Shown: positions 33,330 through 45,060 of the stretch, piece after piece | Position numbering within the stretch: position 1 is the stretch's first letter | Layout of the letters: the number at the start of each line of letters is the position of its first letter | Assembly (NCBI GenBank): GCA_963969495.1 | Contig: OZ018319.1 | Coordinates: forward strand, 208,280,247 to 208,344,246 | Origin: Ceratothoa steindachneri | Taxonomy: Eukaryota > Arthropoda > Malacostraca > Isopoda > Cymothoidae | DNA: 64,000 nt | Direction: 5' to 3' | The notes under the pieces: model-generated | Databases searched by the model: none | What the model was told of the DNA's origin: nothing | What the model saw: only the letters and a program-made list of their open reading frames with translations | Translations under genes and position numbers: made by a program

Positions 33330-34285
33330 TCAAACCTCGTTCATTCTAAATGGTCTCGAAGAGGATTTCAAAGGAGAATTGGTATATCAAGGTACAAACC
33401 GCCCTCGGAAAGAGGATACAAGGAAGCCCGTTTAATTCATCCTCTCTATAAAACGAGACACGAACGTCTCTGTTGAAAAATCGCTTTTGAGCCATAATAA
33501 GGGAAATGGTTTTAGAAATTCGTTACCTAAGAGAAAATTGGGTCATCCAACTAATTCTCACGCAGAAATAATGGGCTTAAGGCTGCACAGATAGACGAAG
33601 TCAAGGGTAGAAATCTAACTATTATGAAAATTAAAATTTTGTGGGAGGAGGGTGCGTTTGAAGATTGGGCTTTCGTTTACGAGTTACGCCCTTGATCAAA
33701 TTTAAGTAGGCCAGCGACGCAAAAGTTATTCTATCGCAAATTTTACGATGGAAAACAAAATGATTGGATGTGCAATTGTCTAGTTGGACACTAGAGGCAA
33801 CATAGAAAGTTCGGTGGTAACCTTCAATTTAGTGAGCGACAGAGCTGACTGTGTGTGGGAATTAGTGTCTTTTCCATACAGTCTGTCTTAAATACGCTTT
33901 GTTAATGCCTTCAGGGCGAAGGATCTACATAATATAAAAAGGATATAACAAGAAAGGGCAAAAGGTTTCGCACCCTCACTTTTCCAGGGCGAAAACCTGA
34001 TCAAGGTTCAATTCCTCATAGTTACTTTTATAGCCGAAATGTCTGTCTAACTTTTGTGAGTTTTGCTCTTGTCGTTATCGTTTTCCCTTCTCCTGAGTGT
34101 AGAGTTGGTATTGTGTCTTTTGTTGAACCTTGTACTGTCTGCTACCGATTCTTGCTCAAGAAGATGTAAAAACATCATTGTCTTTTAAATTGTTCATCGT
34201 CCCTGCCCTGACGACGAGTTATTTAGCTTCGGTCACGCTCTGAAAGCGGATTGATTACTAATTAAAAATGCATTATTTTCAAGAA
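33330..34285. other. no recognised gene
   Basis: At about 33790 a frame with VSLDTRGNIES-like wording slightly recalls a retroelement aspartic protease (LDTG), but the active-site Gly is not in place and stops surround it. Confidence 0.3.
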
Positions 34286-34289
34286 TTTC

Positions 34290-34600
34290 ACATTCCACTC
34301 CTCAATCTTTGTCCTCATTACTCAGTCATTTTCCTCGCTCTTATTTTTATTCAGCTCTTTTCCTTAATCTTTTCTTTCTTTTCTCAGCAATCTCCTTAAT
34401 CTTCTATTTACTCATTTCTCTTCTTTATTCAGTCATGTTCCTCTTTCCTTACTTGAGCATTTCTTTATTCTTCTCTTTCTTTTCTGATTTTCCTTAATCT
34501 TCTTGTTCTTTACTCAATCATTTTCCTCAATCTTGTATTCTTTACTCAGTCATTTTTCTTACACTTATCCTCTATCTTTACTCAGCCATTTTCTCATTTC
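34290..34600. repeat. degenerate CT-rich minisatellite
   Basis: Variants of TTTACTCAGTCATTTTCCTC and CTTAATCTTCT repeat about every 40 bases. A separate degenerate repeat of GTGGCAAAATGA-type units follows at 34780-34920. Confidence 0.75.
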
Positions 34601-35373
34601 CGGTATTCTAGTTCTTTTTGGGTGGTGAGGAGTGTACCATGGTAGGATTACAACGGTTTTTCTCACATCTTCGTCTACAAGTTCGATTGAAGTGGAGACG
34701 AATGGTGAATCAAGAAGGCGAGAAAAGCAAATGATTGAAAAGGAAGATGAAATAAAAGGCACAATAATGACAAGAGGAATCAGTAGTGGCAAAATGAATC
34801 GTAGTGCCAAAATGGAGCAGTAGTAGCCAAATGAGTAGTTGAAGCAAAATCGAGCAGTACTGAAAAAGGGATCAGCGGTGGCAAAATATTAGCCCAGATA
34901 AAATAAAGAACTAGTGGCAAAAATAATATATGACAGATACAGACTTTGCCTTAGGGAGCCACAAAAATGACACATTTAAATCTCAATGAGGACGAAGTCT
35001 TCAACCTCAGATTCAAAAGTGAGAGCATAAATGAAGGAACGAACTTGTGAGTTTCACGAGAAAATCAGAATCATTGTCTTTGCAATTAAGGCAACGGACG
35101 TCTTTCCATGCTGCGATGATTCAGAGCTCAAACTAATGGGAATTCCCACCGGGTCCCCATTACAATTCCAATAATTAAAAGCGAGATTCCCAGCGCGTGT
35201 CTTAATTTCTATTTATTCGTTTATTCATCCAAGTGAAAGAAAAAAATGATGACTCGATAATCAATTACGAATCAATGGAGATGAAGGAAATAATTGATGA
35301 GGCAATTGCTTACGACCGGATCTCTTTCAGTTAACTTGGTATGTTTGAACACATATATCGGCCTTTCGTATAT

Positions 35374-35376
<3 letters not shown>

Positions 35377-35423
<47 letters not shown>

Positions 35424-35433
35424 AGAGAGAGAG
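35377..35433. repeat. (AT)n then (GA)n microsatellite
   Basis: About 22 AT units and a short GA run. Confidence 0.95.
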
Positions 35434-35757
35434 CGCGTGAAAGAAAGAGCAAATACAAGTTCTGCGGGTGATAACAACCACCACAGGACTTTCGCCATAT
35501 TTATTTTCTGCCTTTCAAAACAATTTTGAAGACAGAAAGAAAGATGCAGAAACCTTGCACTGCAGAATATATAAAATGTAGTGCAAGAGAAAGAGATTGG
35601 ACGCGAATGAGCAATAAGACAAGAAACAGGAGTTTTTAAGAGGTAAGAGAAAGGGATATTAGAAGAACACTAGAATCAAAGAGAGCAGAGGGCGACACAA
35701 TGAAGGCAATCCTTTACTGAGAAGACAGAAATAACGCCAGGGGAAAAAAGTTTGAAA

Positions 35758-35827
35758 TTCCTGGCCGGGACTCGAACCCGAGTCTGCTGATTGCCGGCCA
35801 GATGCTCTACCGTTAAGCTACCAGGCA
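35758..35827 (-). other. tRNA-Ala(GGC)-like sequence, probably a SINE head
   Basis: On the minus strand the acceptor TGCCTGG pairs with CCAGGAA (one mismatch), the D arm is GCTT/GAGC with loop AACGGTA, and the anticodon arm TCTGG/TCAGC has loop CCGGCAA, giving anticodon GGC. The T arm is TCGGG/CCCGG around TTCGAGT. Pol III A and B boxes are intact (GGTTCGAGTC). The variable loop is four bases. Mismatches in the acceptor and anticodon stems, and a T-rich tail in a transposon-rich place, favour a tRNA-derived SINE over a working tRNA gene. Confidence 0.55.
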
Positions 35828-35884
35828 CAGTGACTCTACCTCGCCCAAAGCGTTACCCCATCAAATTCCTTGTAAGTTCCTAGC

Positions 35885-36725
35885 TTAGGTAGATACAGCA
35901 CAAATCATCTTCTGCATCGTCGAACAGTCGGTTTTCTCGATTCTACGTTCGATTCTACGTTTAATTATCGCCCATAGATTCTCGATGGGGTTTAAGTCAG
36001 GAGAATTCCCAGGCCAATCTATAACGGTAAGTCCACCTTTTTCGAAGAATGTGCACATTATTTGTGATGTATGTCATGGAGCCAGATCCAAGTGGAAAAT
36101 GCCGCCTTCATCAGGAAGGTCTTTTTGCATCGCAGGAAGCAACTGAGTCTGCAGGATTGCCTTGTATTTAACGCTGTTCATTATTGCCTCAATAGTAACA
36201 AGCCGCCCTAGGCCTTTAGCTCTAAAACAACCCCAAAACATCTTCTAAGTTCGGTATTTTGGCGCCTGTTGAATGTGTGCTGGCTGAAGTGATTCATCTT
36301 TGCTTCGTCTCACTGACCTATGCCCATATACTTCAAAATGCGATTCTTCTGAAAACATAACTGTTCCAGTCAGCTTCCTTCCATCCAGCATACTTGCGTG
36401 CCCAGCGAAGACGTTTTGTCTTCATAGTAGAAGTCAATAACTGTTTACGTAGCGGTTTTCTAACAAATTTGCTAACTTCAATGAGCCTTCGCCGGACGGT
36501 TGAAGAAGAAACATTTACACCAGCTAAAGACAAATCTCTCTGGAGGTCTTTACTGGTTTTCTTGGAATTCTTTACACTATTTCTGATGAGAGCCTTGTCA
36601 TCGTGAAGTGTTGTCTTTCATTTTCTTCCACATGTTCCTTGCCGCAGTGTTGAATGTTCACTAGTGCCTTCAGCTCTTTTCATAATGTCGCCAACAATTG
36701 ACTTTGCTACCTTCATTTACTCTCG
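35885..36725 (-). pseudogene. Tc1-like transposase
   Basis: The minus strand reads, in order: KVAKSIVGDIMKRAEGTSEH; SSSTVRRRLIEVSKFVRKPL (helix-turn-helix); KTKRLRWARKYAGWKEADWN; after a frame change near 36355, VMFSEESHFEVYGHRSVRR; LLPAMQKDLPDEGGIFHLDLAP; then DWPGNSPDLNPIENLW, the hallmark of Tc1-family DD34E transposases. The first catalytic Asp of the FSDES motif is Glu here. In-frame stops follow CGRK, KYRT and LAP. It is inactive. Terminal repeats around it are not clear. A tRNA-like sequence abuts its 3' side. Confidence 0.9.
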
Positions 36726-37029
36726 TATTGGGTGTGGGTGTGATATCCATAATAAATTTATAGTTTAATAATGATTGGAAGGTGAATATTCTGGCAGAAA
36801 CCAAGTACACCACTGAGCATGCTCCTAGCAATAATCATCTACGACAAGCTATGGTGTATTAGCACTTTCGGGCTTAGTGTAGCTAGGACACAACAAGGCA
36901 GTTGCCAGATGTTACCAGTACACTTTTCTGCACGTAACACCCCCCCTCAAAAAAAACTTCATTAGTGTTGCCAAAACTTGTGCCCTGAAATAGTCCAAAA
37001 ATTTGGTACTGTCCGAACTAATATGCACA

Positions 37030-37149
<120 letters not shown>

Positions 37150-37157
37150 CATACATA

Positions 37158-37372
37158 TACAGTGACTGGACCTAAGTATTTGCACAACTCTATTTGTGAT
37201 GTAGTTTAAAAAGTTCGAGATCTGGTTTGGGGTAAAGAGTACACGTAGTTCAGAGAACATATATTTAACAGAATATTTAAGCAGAACATACAAAAATATA
37301 TTGACAACCAGAAAATCAACTAAACAAAAAAATGTATGGGACAAAAGTATTTGGCCAAAATTAATATCATGT
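37158..37372. mobile_element. Tc1/mariner-like end fragment
   Basis: It begins CAGTGACTGGACCTAAGTAT just after the AT array and contains GGGACAAAAGTATTTGGCCA at about 37340. Both phrases resemble the inner and outer parts of Tc1-type terminal repeats. No transposase follows in this orientation, so it is a stub. Confidence 0.4.
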
Positions 37373-37721
37373 TAAATCATTGCTAGTTTATCGCACAATT
37401 TGGTCTCTCAAAGAGGCTTAGACTAGGCCTACCACTCTGACGTTGTCGGCGATTTGGATCAGAGAAAGCAAAACAAGTACTTACTATAGATATGGTTTTG
37501 TAAAAGTGAGATGTCGCGATCAATTGTGCATAGTTACCAGCACGTTTGGTGAATGTGAAGTTTAGGAAAATTTATTCAAATTTGAAGATATTAATCGAAT
37601 TGAGGTTATGCTAGGCCAGGATTAGTTAAAGTAGGATAAGTTAAGTCAATATAAGAAGTTTAGTAAATATGTCAAATTACGAGTAAATTCAATTAATATA
37701 GTTAAATTTATCTCCTTTACC

Positions 37722-38150
37722 AAGCAACATTAGAGATGCAGCGTTGGTCTGCCAACGTGTCGGTCCTGGGTTCGATCCCGGCAAAGACAGGACGCAAACG
37801 TTAGCGCACGTCGAGATCTGGCAACCACTGGTACACGCGCTTTGCTCAGCCTTGTATTCGGGTGGGTAGATCTTACACTTCTGATCACCCACATAGCCAA
37901 TTACGACACTGCTTTCTTTCCTCTCCCGTCTTTGCAGCACAAAGCAAATACACTATTCCAAGGAATCCTGCCAATGGGTATTTATATCCACATACATTTG
38001 GCTCGGAATGGGTTCCGCTGCCCCTGGGGAGTTAGGACCGGCACCCTGATGCCTCGGTCTCACCAGCGATTGTCATGCTAACCTTTATATCTATTTCATT
38101 ATCCGGGTGGATCTCGGGATCCGCCTGGATAAAGTAGTACCAAAGAACCT
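37722..38150 (+). mobile_element. tRNA-headed long SINE, copy 1
   Basis: The head has a tRNA-like GTTGGTCTGCCAACGTGTCG and an exact B box GGTTCGATCC at 37769-37778. A body of about 360 bases follows with blocks CGACACTGCTTTCTTTCC, GCACAAAGC, GCGATTGTCATGCTAACCTT and ATCCGGGTGGATCTCGG. The same blocks in the same order, more diverged, occur at 45490-45980. Two separated copies sharing head and body support a SINE family. Pol III boxes would drive transcription; mobilisation would depend on a LINE. Confidence 0.65.
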
Positions 38151-38404
38151 TAATAAGCATGAAAAAATACCCGTCATTTCATAAATTGTTGACCTCGATC
38201 ACATTTAGCAATGGCGGTAGTTATGTTGCAGAATTAATGGTAATTATTTATAATTTGTTTCAGGGTTGAAAGAAAGTACGCAAACACTAATTAGGGCAGA
38301 CATATGAAACGTTATTAATGCTAATGATTTGATTTTATTAATGGTTAATGTGCTTTTTTATTGGTTGTAAAAACGTTTTAGTCGTTGAGTTTGAGACCTT
38401 CTCG

Positions 38405-38430
38405 AACCTAACCTAACCTAACCTAACCTA
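38405..38430. repeat. interstitial arthropod telomere-type repeat (AACCT)5
   Basis: Five exact AACCT units. TTAGG is the telomere unit of most arthropods. A second run is at 41995-42030. Confidence 0.85.
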
Positions 38431-38946
38431 TATTAGTTGGCGTCTCGGTGTTCCTGCCACCAGTCAAAGATCTTCTGTCTAACGGTAATGCCTTCGATGT
38501 GGGATGCCATGGCGTTAATAATAAATTAACCCTCTTCCCTCCCTTCTTGCCCTATGCCTGTTAGTTTAAAGGTAATTCCTATGTGTGAGATTACATGAAC
38601 GGGGCCAAAATCTCCCCCTATGACGTAACTATGATATTAATTTGTCTCGATCTCCTGAAAATAGGTCTCGTTCGGATCTGGACTAAGTTATTCTTTCCTT
38701 CAGCGTGGCATCATAATTTTATGTATTTTAACGTTAATTAACGTTGGTTAATAAGCATTTCTGATCGTTTGCACTACAGGCGGCGTCTAAGTTTTGAGTT
38801 AATTAGATACTTTTTAAATTGATACGTGCTTATAAAAAGTGTCCCTAGTCTCTTCATTATCTTTTACTGCCAGCTTAATTGTCATGAAGATATTTTCGTG
38901 GCATTAAAGTTGTTCATAAAAGCGAAAAATAGCATTTTGTGGTTAC

Positions 38947-38949
<3 letters not shown>

Positions 38950-39028
<79 letters not shown>
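38950..39028. repeat. (AT)n microsatellite
   Basis: About 39 units, followed by a short TTTA run. Confidence 0.97.
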
Positions 39029-39032
<4 letters not shown>

Positions 39033-39039
39033 TTATTTA

Positions 39040-40015
39040 TACAAAATGCGCAAGAAGTCATTGGACTAAAAAATTTACATAGTAGAAACGGAAACTAACC
39101 ATCAAAACACTAGAAATAGGCTATACCCCTTTGGAGAAAGTAGTAACGATTCGAACCTGTGCTTTCAAGTGTCCCTTTCGTCTCCGCTAAACAAGTGAAC
39201 TATCCTCTTCCCCCCACCAACCCTCAAGGATGGTTTGTGGTACCTGTTAACCAGCACGGTGAAGGTAAGTTACTGGTGTGCGAATTTGAGATAGAAATGA
39301 AACGCGATAATGCGGGAAATCCACATAACGGTCATGTAAAGAAGAGTCAATCTTTGCTTGCAATATTCGTGACACGATTAATTTAGGGGTTGTTCGTTTT
39401 TACTTGATCCAAACAAACATAATGCGATAATTTATTCGTTTTGCTTCAACTATTTCATAAACGCCCTTTCACCGGATATCAACCCAGAAAAATATCCCCC
39501 CTACGTCAAAAACGGGTCGCACTGGCAAGTCTCCAGTGCGGTGACCACCTCAAAATAAAACACTCTCCCCACTGAACTGACTGGCACAAACATCTGTGCC
39601 TACTCCCACCTGAAATCCTGCACAACTCAGTGCATTAATAACATTCCAAATACTTGATACATTTCACAGATACACATAGTGCTATATCGCTGCTGGAGTT
39701 CGCCTTTTGTACATCTCTTTCGCTTCTCTTAGGAATTTGTCTTGCCCATGTCCACTTCAGAATTCTTATTCTTTGTACTATATCTGTCATCCGGTTTTTT
39801 TTTCTTACTTTTCTAACTGTTCATTTTAGTGTCCCTCCGACTTATTCCTAACGTATCCTCGTTTTCTTTGAGTTTTCCCGTTTCTATCTCCTTTTGTTTT
39901 AAATTGGAAGGAAAACTCGCCTAATAATGATATTTTTTAATTAAGTGCAGTTTTAGTAAGTAGAAACATCACTTTTTAATCACGTGCAACTTTATATCTC
40001 ACTATGTCGATCGAT
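39040..40015. other. no recognised gene
   Basis: Short unsupported ORFs. A weak similarity near 39480-39650 to the LINE-like debris at 48.6 kb was noted. Confidence 0.35.
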
Positions 40016-40034
40016 CGGTCCCTGTTTAGCTGGT

Positions 40035-40245
40035 TTTCTTTTGTAATAGCATTATAAATATTCGGCCGATTCTAACGAAATTTGAAACCCTTATGTTGTT
40101 TTACATTCTCTTTCGAATGACATAATTCTCAAGGCCCTCCCAAGGTTAGTCGGGGGATTATTGAAAGTTTGTTAGTGTTAAGGTCATAAATCAGAATAAG
40201 TGAGAGCAGGCGACTTTGGTCAGCAGACCTTGTTTATTTCAGATA
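40035..40245 (-). repeat. element B, inverted copy
   Basis: The reverse complement has GGGTTTCAAATTTCGTTAGA, ATCGGCCGAATA, GGAGGGCCTTGAG and TTATGACCTTA. It faces the + strand copy at 40845-41410 across about 600 bases, so the two could pair as a large hairpin. Confidence 0.75.
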
Positions 40246-40844
40246 AGAAATCACAGTTTCCTAAAATATCACACAGACATGGCACCGCATCATTTCGTGC
40301 CACGAAAATGACGGTGTTCATACAGACCTTCTTGATGTGTGAAGGTTTGTATGAACTAGAACATGTGTTTGATATTATTATATTGTTCCTTTATTGAAAG
40401 TGAATACATTAAAACCAGTTTGTTAGTATTTAGTATTGTTATTACTTCTCGGTTGTGATAACAAGACTTTCAGACCACCCTGTAATTTATGCCACATTTA
40501 GTAATTTTTACTCGTCCTTTCCATTCTTTTCCTCCTTCTTTCACCAGTAAGTGTATATGACATAATTGGATTGCACCAACTTCTATTTCTACATGAATCG
40601 AAAATTGGTGCTCCTTTAGTGTATGGCGCCCAGACAGATTGACACTTTAGTGGCGACACACAACCTAAACCTAGGCTGTTTAGTAGACAGTACACAAATG
40701 AGTGGATGTGCTCGCAGATCGTACATTCAGAATTAGGGTGAAAAAATCCATTATCAGATTCATCTTACCCAAATAAACTTTTTAAACATAAAATTCAGTC
40801 ATTTAATACCATCTGAACCCATGTTTGCTCGCAGAGAAGGGTCA

Positions 40845-41415
40845 TATTAATAAACAAGCTCTGTTGGCCAAAAACGCGTGCTCTCACTTATTGTGATTTA
40901 TGAGCTTACGACCTTCAAATCTTTCAATCATTACCAGACTAACCATGGGAGGACTTTGGAAATTATATCATTCGAAAGAGAATGTAAAATAACATAGGAT
41001 TTCAAATTTCGTTAGAATCAGCCGAATAGTTATGATGTTATTGCCAAATAATTCCCCGGCTAACCTTTGGAGGACCTTGGCAATTATATCATTCGAAAGA
41101 AAATGTAAAACAACAAGGGTTTCAAATTTCGTTAGATTCGGCCGAATAGTTAGGATGTTATTGCCAAATAGTTCCCCTGCTAACCTTGGGAGGGCATTGA
41201 CAATTATATCATTCGAAAGAGAATGTACAACAACATAAGACTTTGAGATTTAGTTAGAATCGGCCAAATAGTTACAATGTTATTACCAAAACAAATAAAA
41301 AGCAAAACGGTGACCGACGGACCGGTCCGACCAACCGACATAGTGAGATATAAAGTCGCACGCAACTAAACAATATTCACAGGGGAGGGAAAAGATTTTC
41401 GGACCACCCTGTACA
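40845..41415 (+). repeat. element B, longest copy with three internal tandem units
   Basis: Three successive units of about 126 bases each read CTAACC-TGGGAGG, TTGGCAATTATATCATTCGA, AAGAGAATGTA, TTTCAAATTTCGTTAGAATC, CGAATAGTTATGATGTTATT. After the last come the GACCGACGGACC stretch, CATAGTGAGATA and AAGTCGC. It closes near CGGACCACCCTGTACA, whose complement TGTACAGGGTGGTCCG is a typical mariner tip. A matching CAGACCACCCTGTA lies at about 40471. A mariner-type MITE family is the likeliest source. Confidence 0.75.
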
Positions 41416-41994
41416 ATAACGAATTACACCAACCCTAAATATAAGCAAACACATACACACTAACTCGAGAGTACAAATAGCGGATCACTTTAACTTTTTG
41501 CTTCTCAAGTCCAGTTGGAAGTAATGATTTAAAGTGTCTTCAGATGGGAAATTGTTTAGGTTGAATGCATCTACTAACGAGGGATATTGTTGGTGTGAAA
41601 ATGACCTAACCAAACCTAGGGTAGTTTAGGTTGCATAGTACTGGTTATTATGTTAGATAAATGTAAAATTCGAAGCAGTATGTATAAATGTTATAAAAAA
41701 TATATCAATATGTTCAGGTGTTGTTTTAGTAAGTGGAAGTGATCCCAAATTTCCAACCTTTTTTGTGGCATCAATCCTAGACAACTCCTCCCCAGCCTAT
41801 CTTGGGGGTCAGTATCTAGGAATGAGCATTATGGGGGAGGGGGTGAGTATCTAGGAATAATCCTTTGGGGGTCATTACTTCGGATTGAGTTTTTAAATAA
41901 CTAATAATAATTGATAATAAAATTAAGATAAAAAGATAAAGTAAAAATGCTACTCAGGATTAAATTTGGTTAAGATAATAATGGTTATTATGCT

Positions 41995-42030
41995 AACCTA
42001 ACCTAACCTGACCTGACCTGACCTAACCTA
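41995..42030. repeat. interstitial (AACCT/GACCT)n
   Basis: Seven units, the middle ones changed to GACCT: a decayed telomere-type run. Confidence 0.8.
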
Positions 42031-42562
42031 TGTGATAGGATCGATTCAGTTTGAGTGAATTTGAAAATTTCTGCCATCATATTTCTTTTTTTTTGCCCCT
42101 TCGATTAATATTTCAATGTTTTGTTAGTTTAATGGTTTGGTTAATTTCTTTCTGTAATTTTTTTTGTTCTTTAATAAAAGTTATTTTACCGATTATTTTA
42201 TAAAAATACCAAGAAATTTCTTGAGAGGCATCACATCAACTATGATTGATATTTTTGGCGGGTCATCTTCTAGGATAGAAATTTCTCGGTAGTCGTTGTC
42301 TAGGATTGATCCATTGTTGCGATGTTTGTCAATGCTATGTAGCGTATATCCCAATTAACGTCATAACATTTCACGTAGCAATAACTTAAAAGTGTACCGT
42401 ATGTGGCTTAAATTACGTTAAAACTTGGGTTCTACGTTCAAGTTATTTTCCCTCTCACTCTACAAACCATTACAATTCATTACAAGTGACAGGAAAACCC
42501 TCCCTCAAATGTATGACAGCAAGAAAATTGAAAAATAACCTTTTTTCTTCTTCTCTCAACAG

Positions 42563-42704
42563 ATTTTGTGTCGGCGACCGTTTCTACCTTTGCGATAACA
42601 AGATCCTCTGCGAATATGATTACGAAGAGAGAATGGTGTTCGCGAACATGTCCTACTCTTCCGATTCCTTAGCCCATATTAAGCGACAAGTTAGTGACCT
42701 ACAG
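42563..42704 (+). CDS. Bx: Beadex/dLMO-type LIM-only protein, exon with end of LIM domain 2
   Basis: The exon reads, after the last base of a split codon, FCVGDRFYLCDNKILCEYDYEE, RMVFANMSYSS and DSLAHIKRQVSDLQ. CVGDRFYLC...ILCEYD is the end of the second LIM zinc finger, with the last Cys-x2-Asp zinc ligands in ILCEYD. Wording is that of fly Beadex/dLMO rather than vertebrate LMO1-3 as I remember them. LIM-only proteins have no DNA-binding domain; they bind the Chip/LDB cofactor in the nucleus and compete with LIM-homeodomain proteins such as Apterous. The acceptor is TTCTTCTCTCAACAG before 42563 and the donor CAG/GTAGTG after 42704. The 5' end is phase 2 and the 3' end phase 0, matching the exon at 57719. 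Upstream exons were not found. Confidence 0.9.
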
Positions 42705-42999
42705 GTAGTGTTCTTCGTGTACGAACACTTGCCAACCCTCCCCCTCCTAAACCCCCATTGTATTCTTTGCCTTACTGAACAGTCAAATAATTCGCACTTA
42801 GATGCAAACTTTGTTATTGTTTAAGGGTAAATAACATAGCGAAGTGATTGCAGTGCAAATGTTGTGTTACGGAGGTCATGCAACTTGAATGGGTGTGAAT
42901 GAAATATAGCCTGAGGCTTTTCTTCACGTTAATGAACTTTTGTTCCAGTCTAGTTTTACTTCTTTCATTTTTTTTTTAATTGAGTTAAGTTTGTGTGTA

Positions 43000-44330
43000 A
43001 AACGCAGGTTTAGCGAAGGTGAAAAGTATGAAGTAGGGGAGAAGAATAAATGCATTTCCTTTTTCCGTTCTCGCACAACTTCGAATTAGTGCAGTGGATT
43101 CTCGCCACATATTCTCTAAGTATGAGCTTCATAACGTTCACCGAATACACCACCATTGCTCTCTATCTCCATTCTAGCCACTAACAAACGCCAAAAGAAA
43201 CGTTATCCAAGTGAATTTTCTCATGACTCGTCAGTCACACTTATAAACTTCACCTTTAGCACTGATTTCCAGATTTTTTACTTACAAATGATAATGATAA
43301 TCATAGCTATTGACTCATATAGGTATCACCTATCCGCTAAAATTTTGCTCTCGCGGTGTTAAAACTATTTGGGTGAGAACCATTTCTTACCAGCATAACT
43401 TGGTCCCAAATTTCAGAGACATGGTGCTAGATTGAGGGGAAGGAAGCTTATTGGTTGGGTATATTTTAATCAAGTTGAGGTTGCTATTAATTCTATCCAT
43501 CCCTTTAATTTAGTTGGTCTCCCCAATCTAATGAGGAAACACACATAAAGATCAGGATGACATTCGATGGAGGTCTGAGGGCACTCGGGCTGGTCCTCGC
43601 CCTCAACCCTTATGCGCCTCAAGGAAGAGCCGACTGGAAACCTCTTAGGCGGATTCCGAGAGATGGAAGAGTGATGCGTTGTGACTGTGAAAGCCAGCGG
43701 CGTTTTGAATTAGCTATATCCGCGATGACGTACGAGAATGAAACTTCCAGTACTCATGCGTGAGAGTTAAGGGGACTCAAACCATCACTTTTCTTAGTTA
43801 AAGCGATATATAACCAACGGGGGCATTTTACGCTCAAAGTTTGTAAGAAGAGACAGTAAAAGAGGGGGGGGGGATAGGAGGAAGGAAAAATGTACGGACG
43901 GTAAATGACCGCAGATCCTCATGCCCGATTGGCACGCAACTGTAGGTATTGTGGCTGTATGGGGCATGCATACCTTCAGATGTCAGCTACAGCATGATTG
44001 CCCAATTAAGCGCACTCAAACCACGGTCGAAATTAGCCGCAATCATGTTGACCTAAAGTGTTCGATCGGTATTATTTTTTTATGTGGTATCTCTGACCGC
44101 AAGGTTACAAAACTCCGCGAGATAAGCATTGGTGAGTAAAGGCGAAAACGCTTGTAATCCAAGGGTTGTTGTTGTTTCTTCGTCATCTTCAACGTCGTCT
44201 TCATCGCAATAATTGACACTAAAACAAAGGCCCTCGTATTTCAAACCTTCAATCATAGTTATCCTTCATTATGTGGCGCATAAACAATTGCACAATATAA
44301 TAACATAGGGGACCGGAAAGATATGAGGAA
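43000..44330. other. intronic DNA without recognised feature
   Basis: Short ORFs at 43557-43763 and 43921-44139 have no motif. A G-run lies at 43864-43872. Confidence 0.4.
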
Positions 44331-44349
44331 TTAAAAGTATTTGTATAAA

Positions 44350-44525
44350 TATGGCGATGGGAAATAGGGTCATCCGCCACAACATGGGAGTAGAGGTCAT
44401 CCGCGAAAACATGAGAATAGATGAGATCATCCTCCACATTATGGGAATCGAGGAGGTCATCCGCCACATTATGGGGAAAGATGAGGAGGCCATCAGCAAC
44501 ATGGGTATAGAGCAGGTCAGAGGTT
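44350..44525. repeat. short minisatellite, about five units
   Basis: Units of about 30-40 bases of the form GAGGTCATCCGCCACATTAT, GGGAATAGAT. The minus-strand ORFs over it are products of the repeat. Confidence 0.8.
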
Positions 44526-44939
44526 ACTAGAGAAAGGATCCATAGTATGTCAGGAGTCCTTGTTCTCTGTCTCGGGCCTTAATCATGGAGAGTTTGGAGA
44601 GAGGATTCGGATCCAGTGTTCCGCGGTCATAAACCTCTTTTAGTCACCCCTGATTTTCGCGTTTGACTAATCATTATTTCATATTTCCTTCACCCCGCTC
44701 CAACCCACCCTCCTCCTTCACTCTACCCCACCTCCATTCCTTGACCTTTCCAGCGTTGACCATTTTCGCTCTTACCTTCATTCTCTTATCAATGAGGAAA
44801 CGGACATACACTCGACGGTCACGTCAAATATCTTTTCTCTTTGATCAATTGGGTATTCAACCTTTATGTTGCTCCCAGCACAATTTTTCACACATTTTGA
44901 AGAGATTACAAAATATCACTGTCCACCTCATGTAACCTT

Positions 44940-45060
44940 ATGGCTTTACATTCTATTTTGAATGATATGATTGCCAAGGTCCTCCCAAGGTTAGTCTGGG
45001 AATTATTGAAAATTTGAAGGTCGTAAGGTCATATGGTCATAAGTCAGAATAATTGAGAAT
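44940..45060 (-). repeat. element B fragment, inverted
   Basis: The reverse complement carries TAACCTTGGGAGGACCTTGG, CAATCATATCATTC and TGACCATATGACC, family blocks of element B. Confidence 0.65.

Noticed and set aside
33640..33860. Possible LTR-retroelement protease (LDTRGNIES)
   Set aside because: Active-site Gly missing, stops on both sides, no RT or LTR found nearby.
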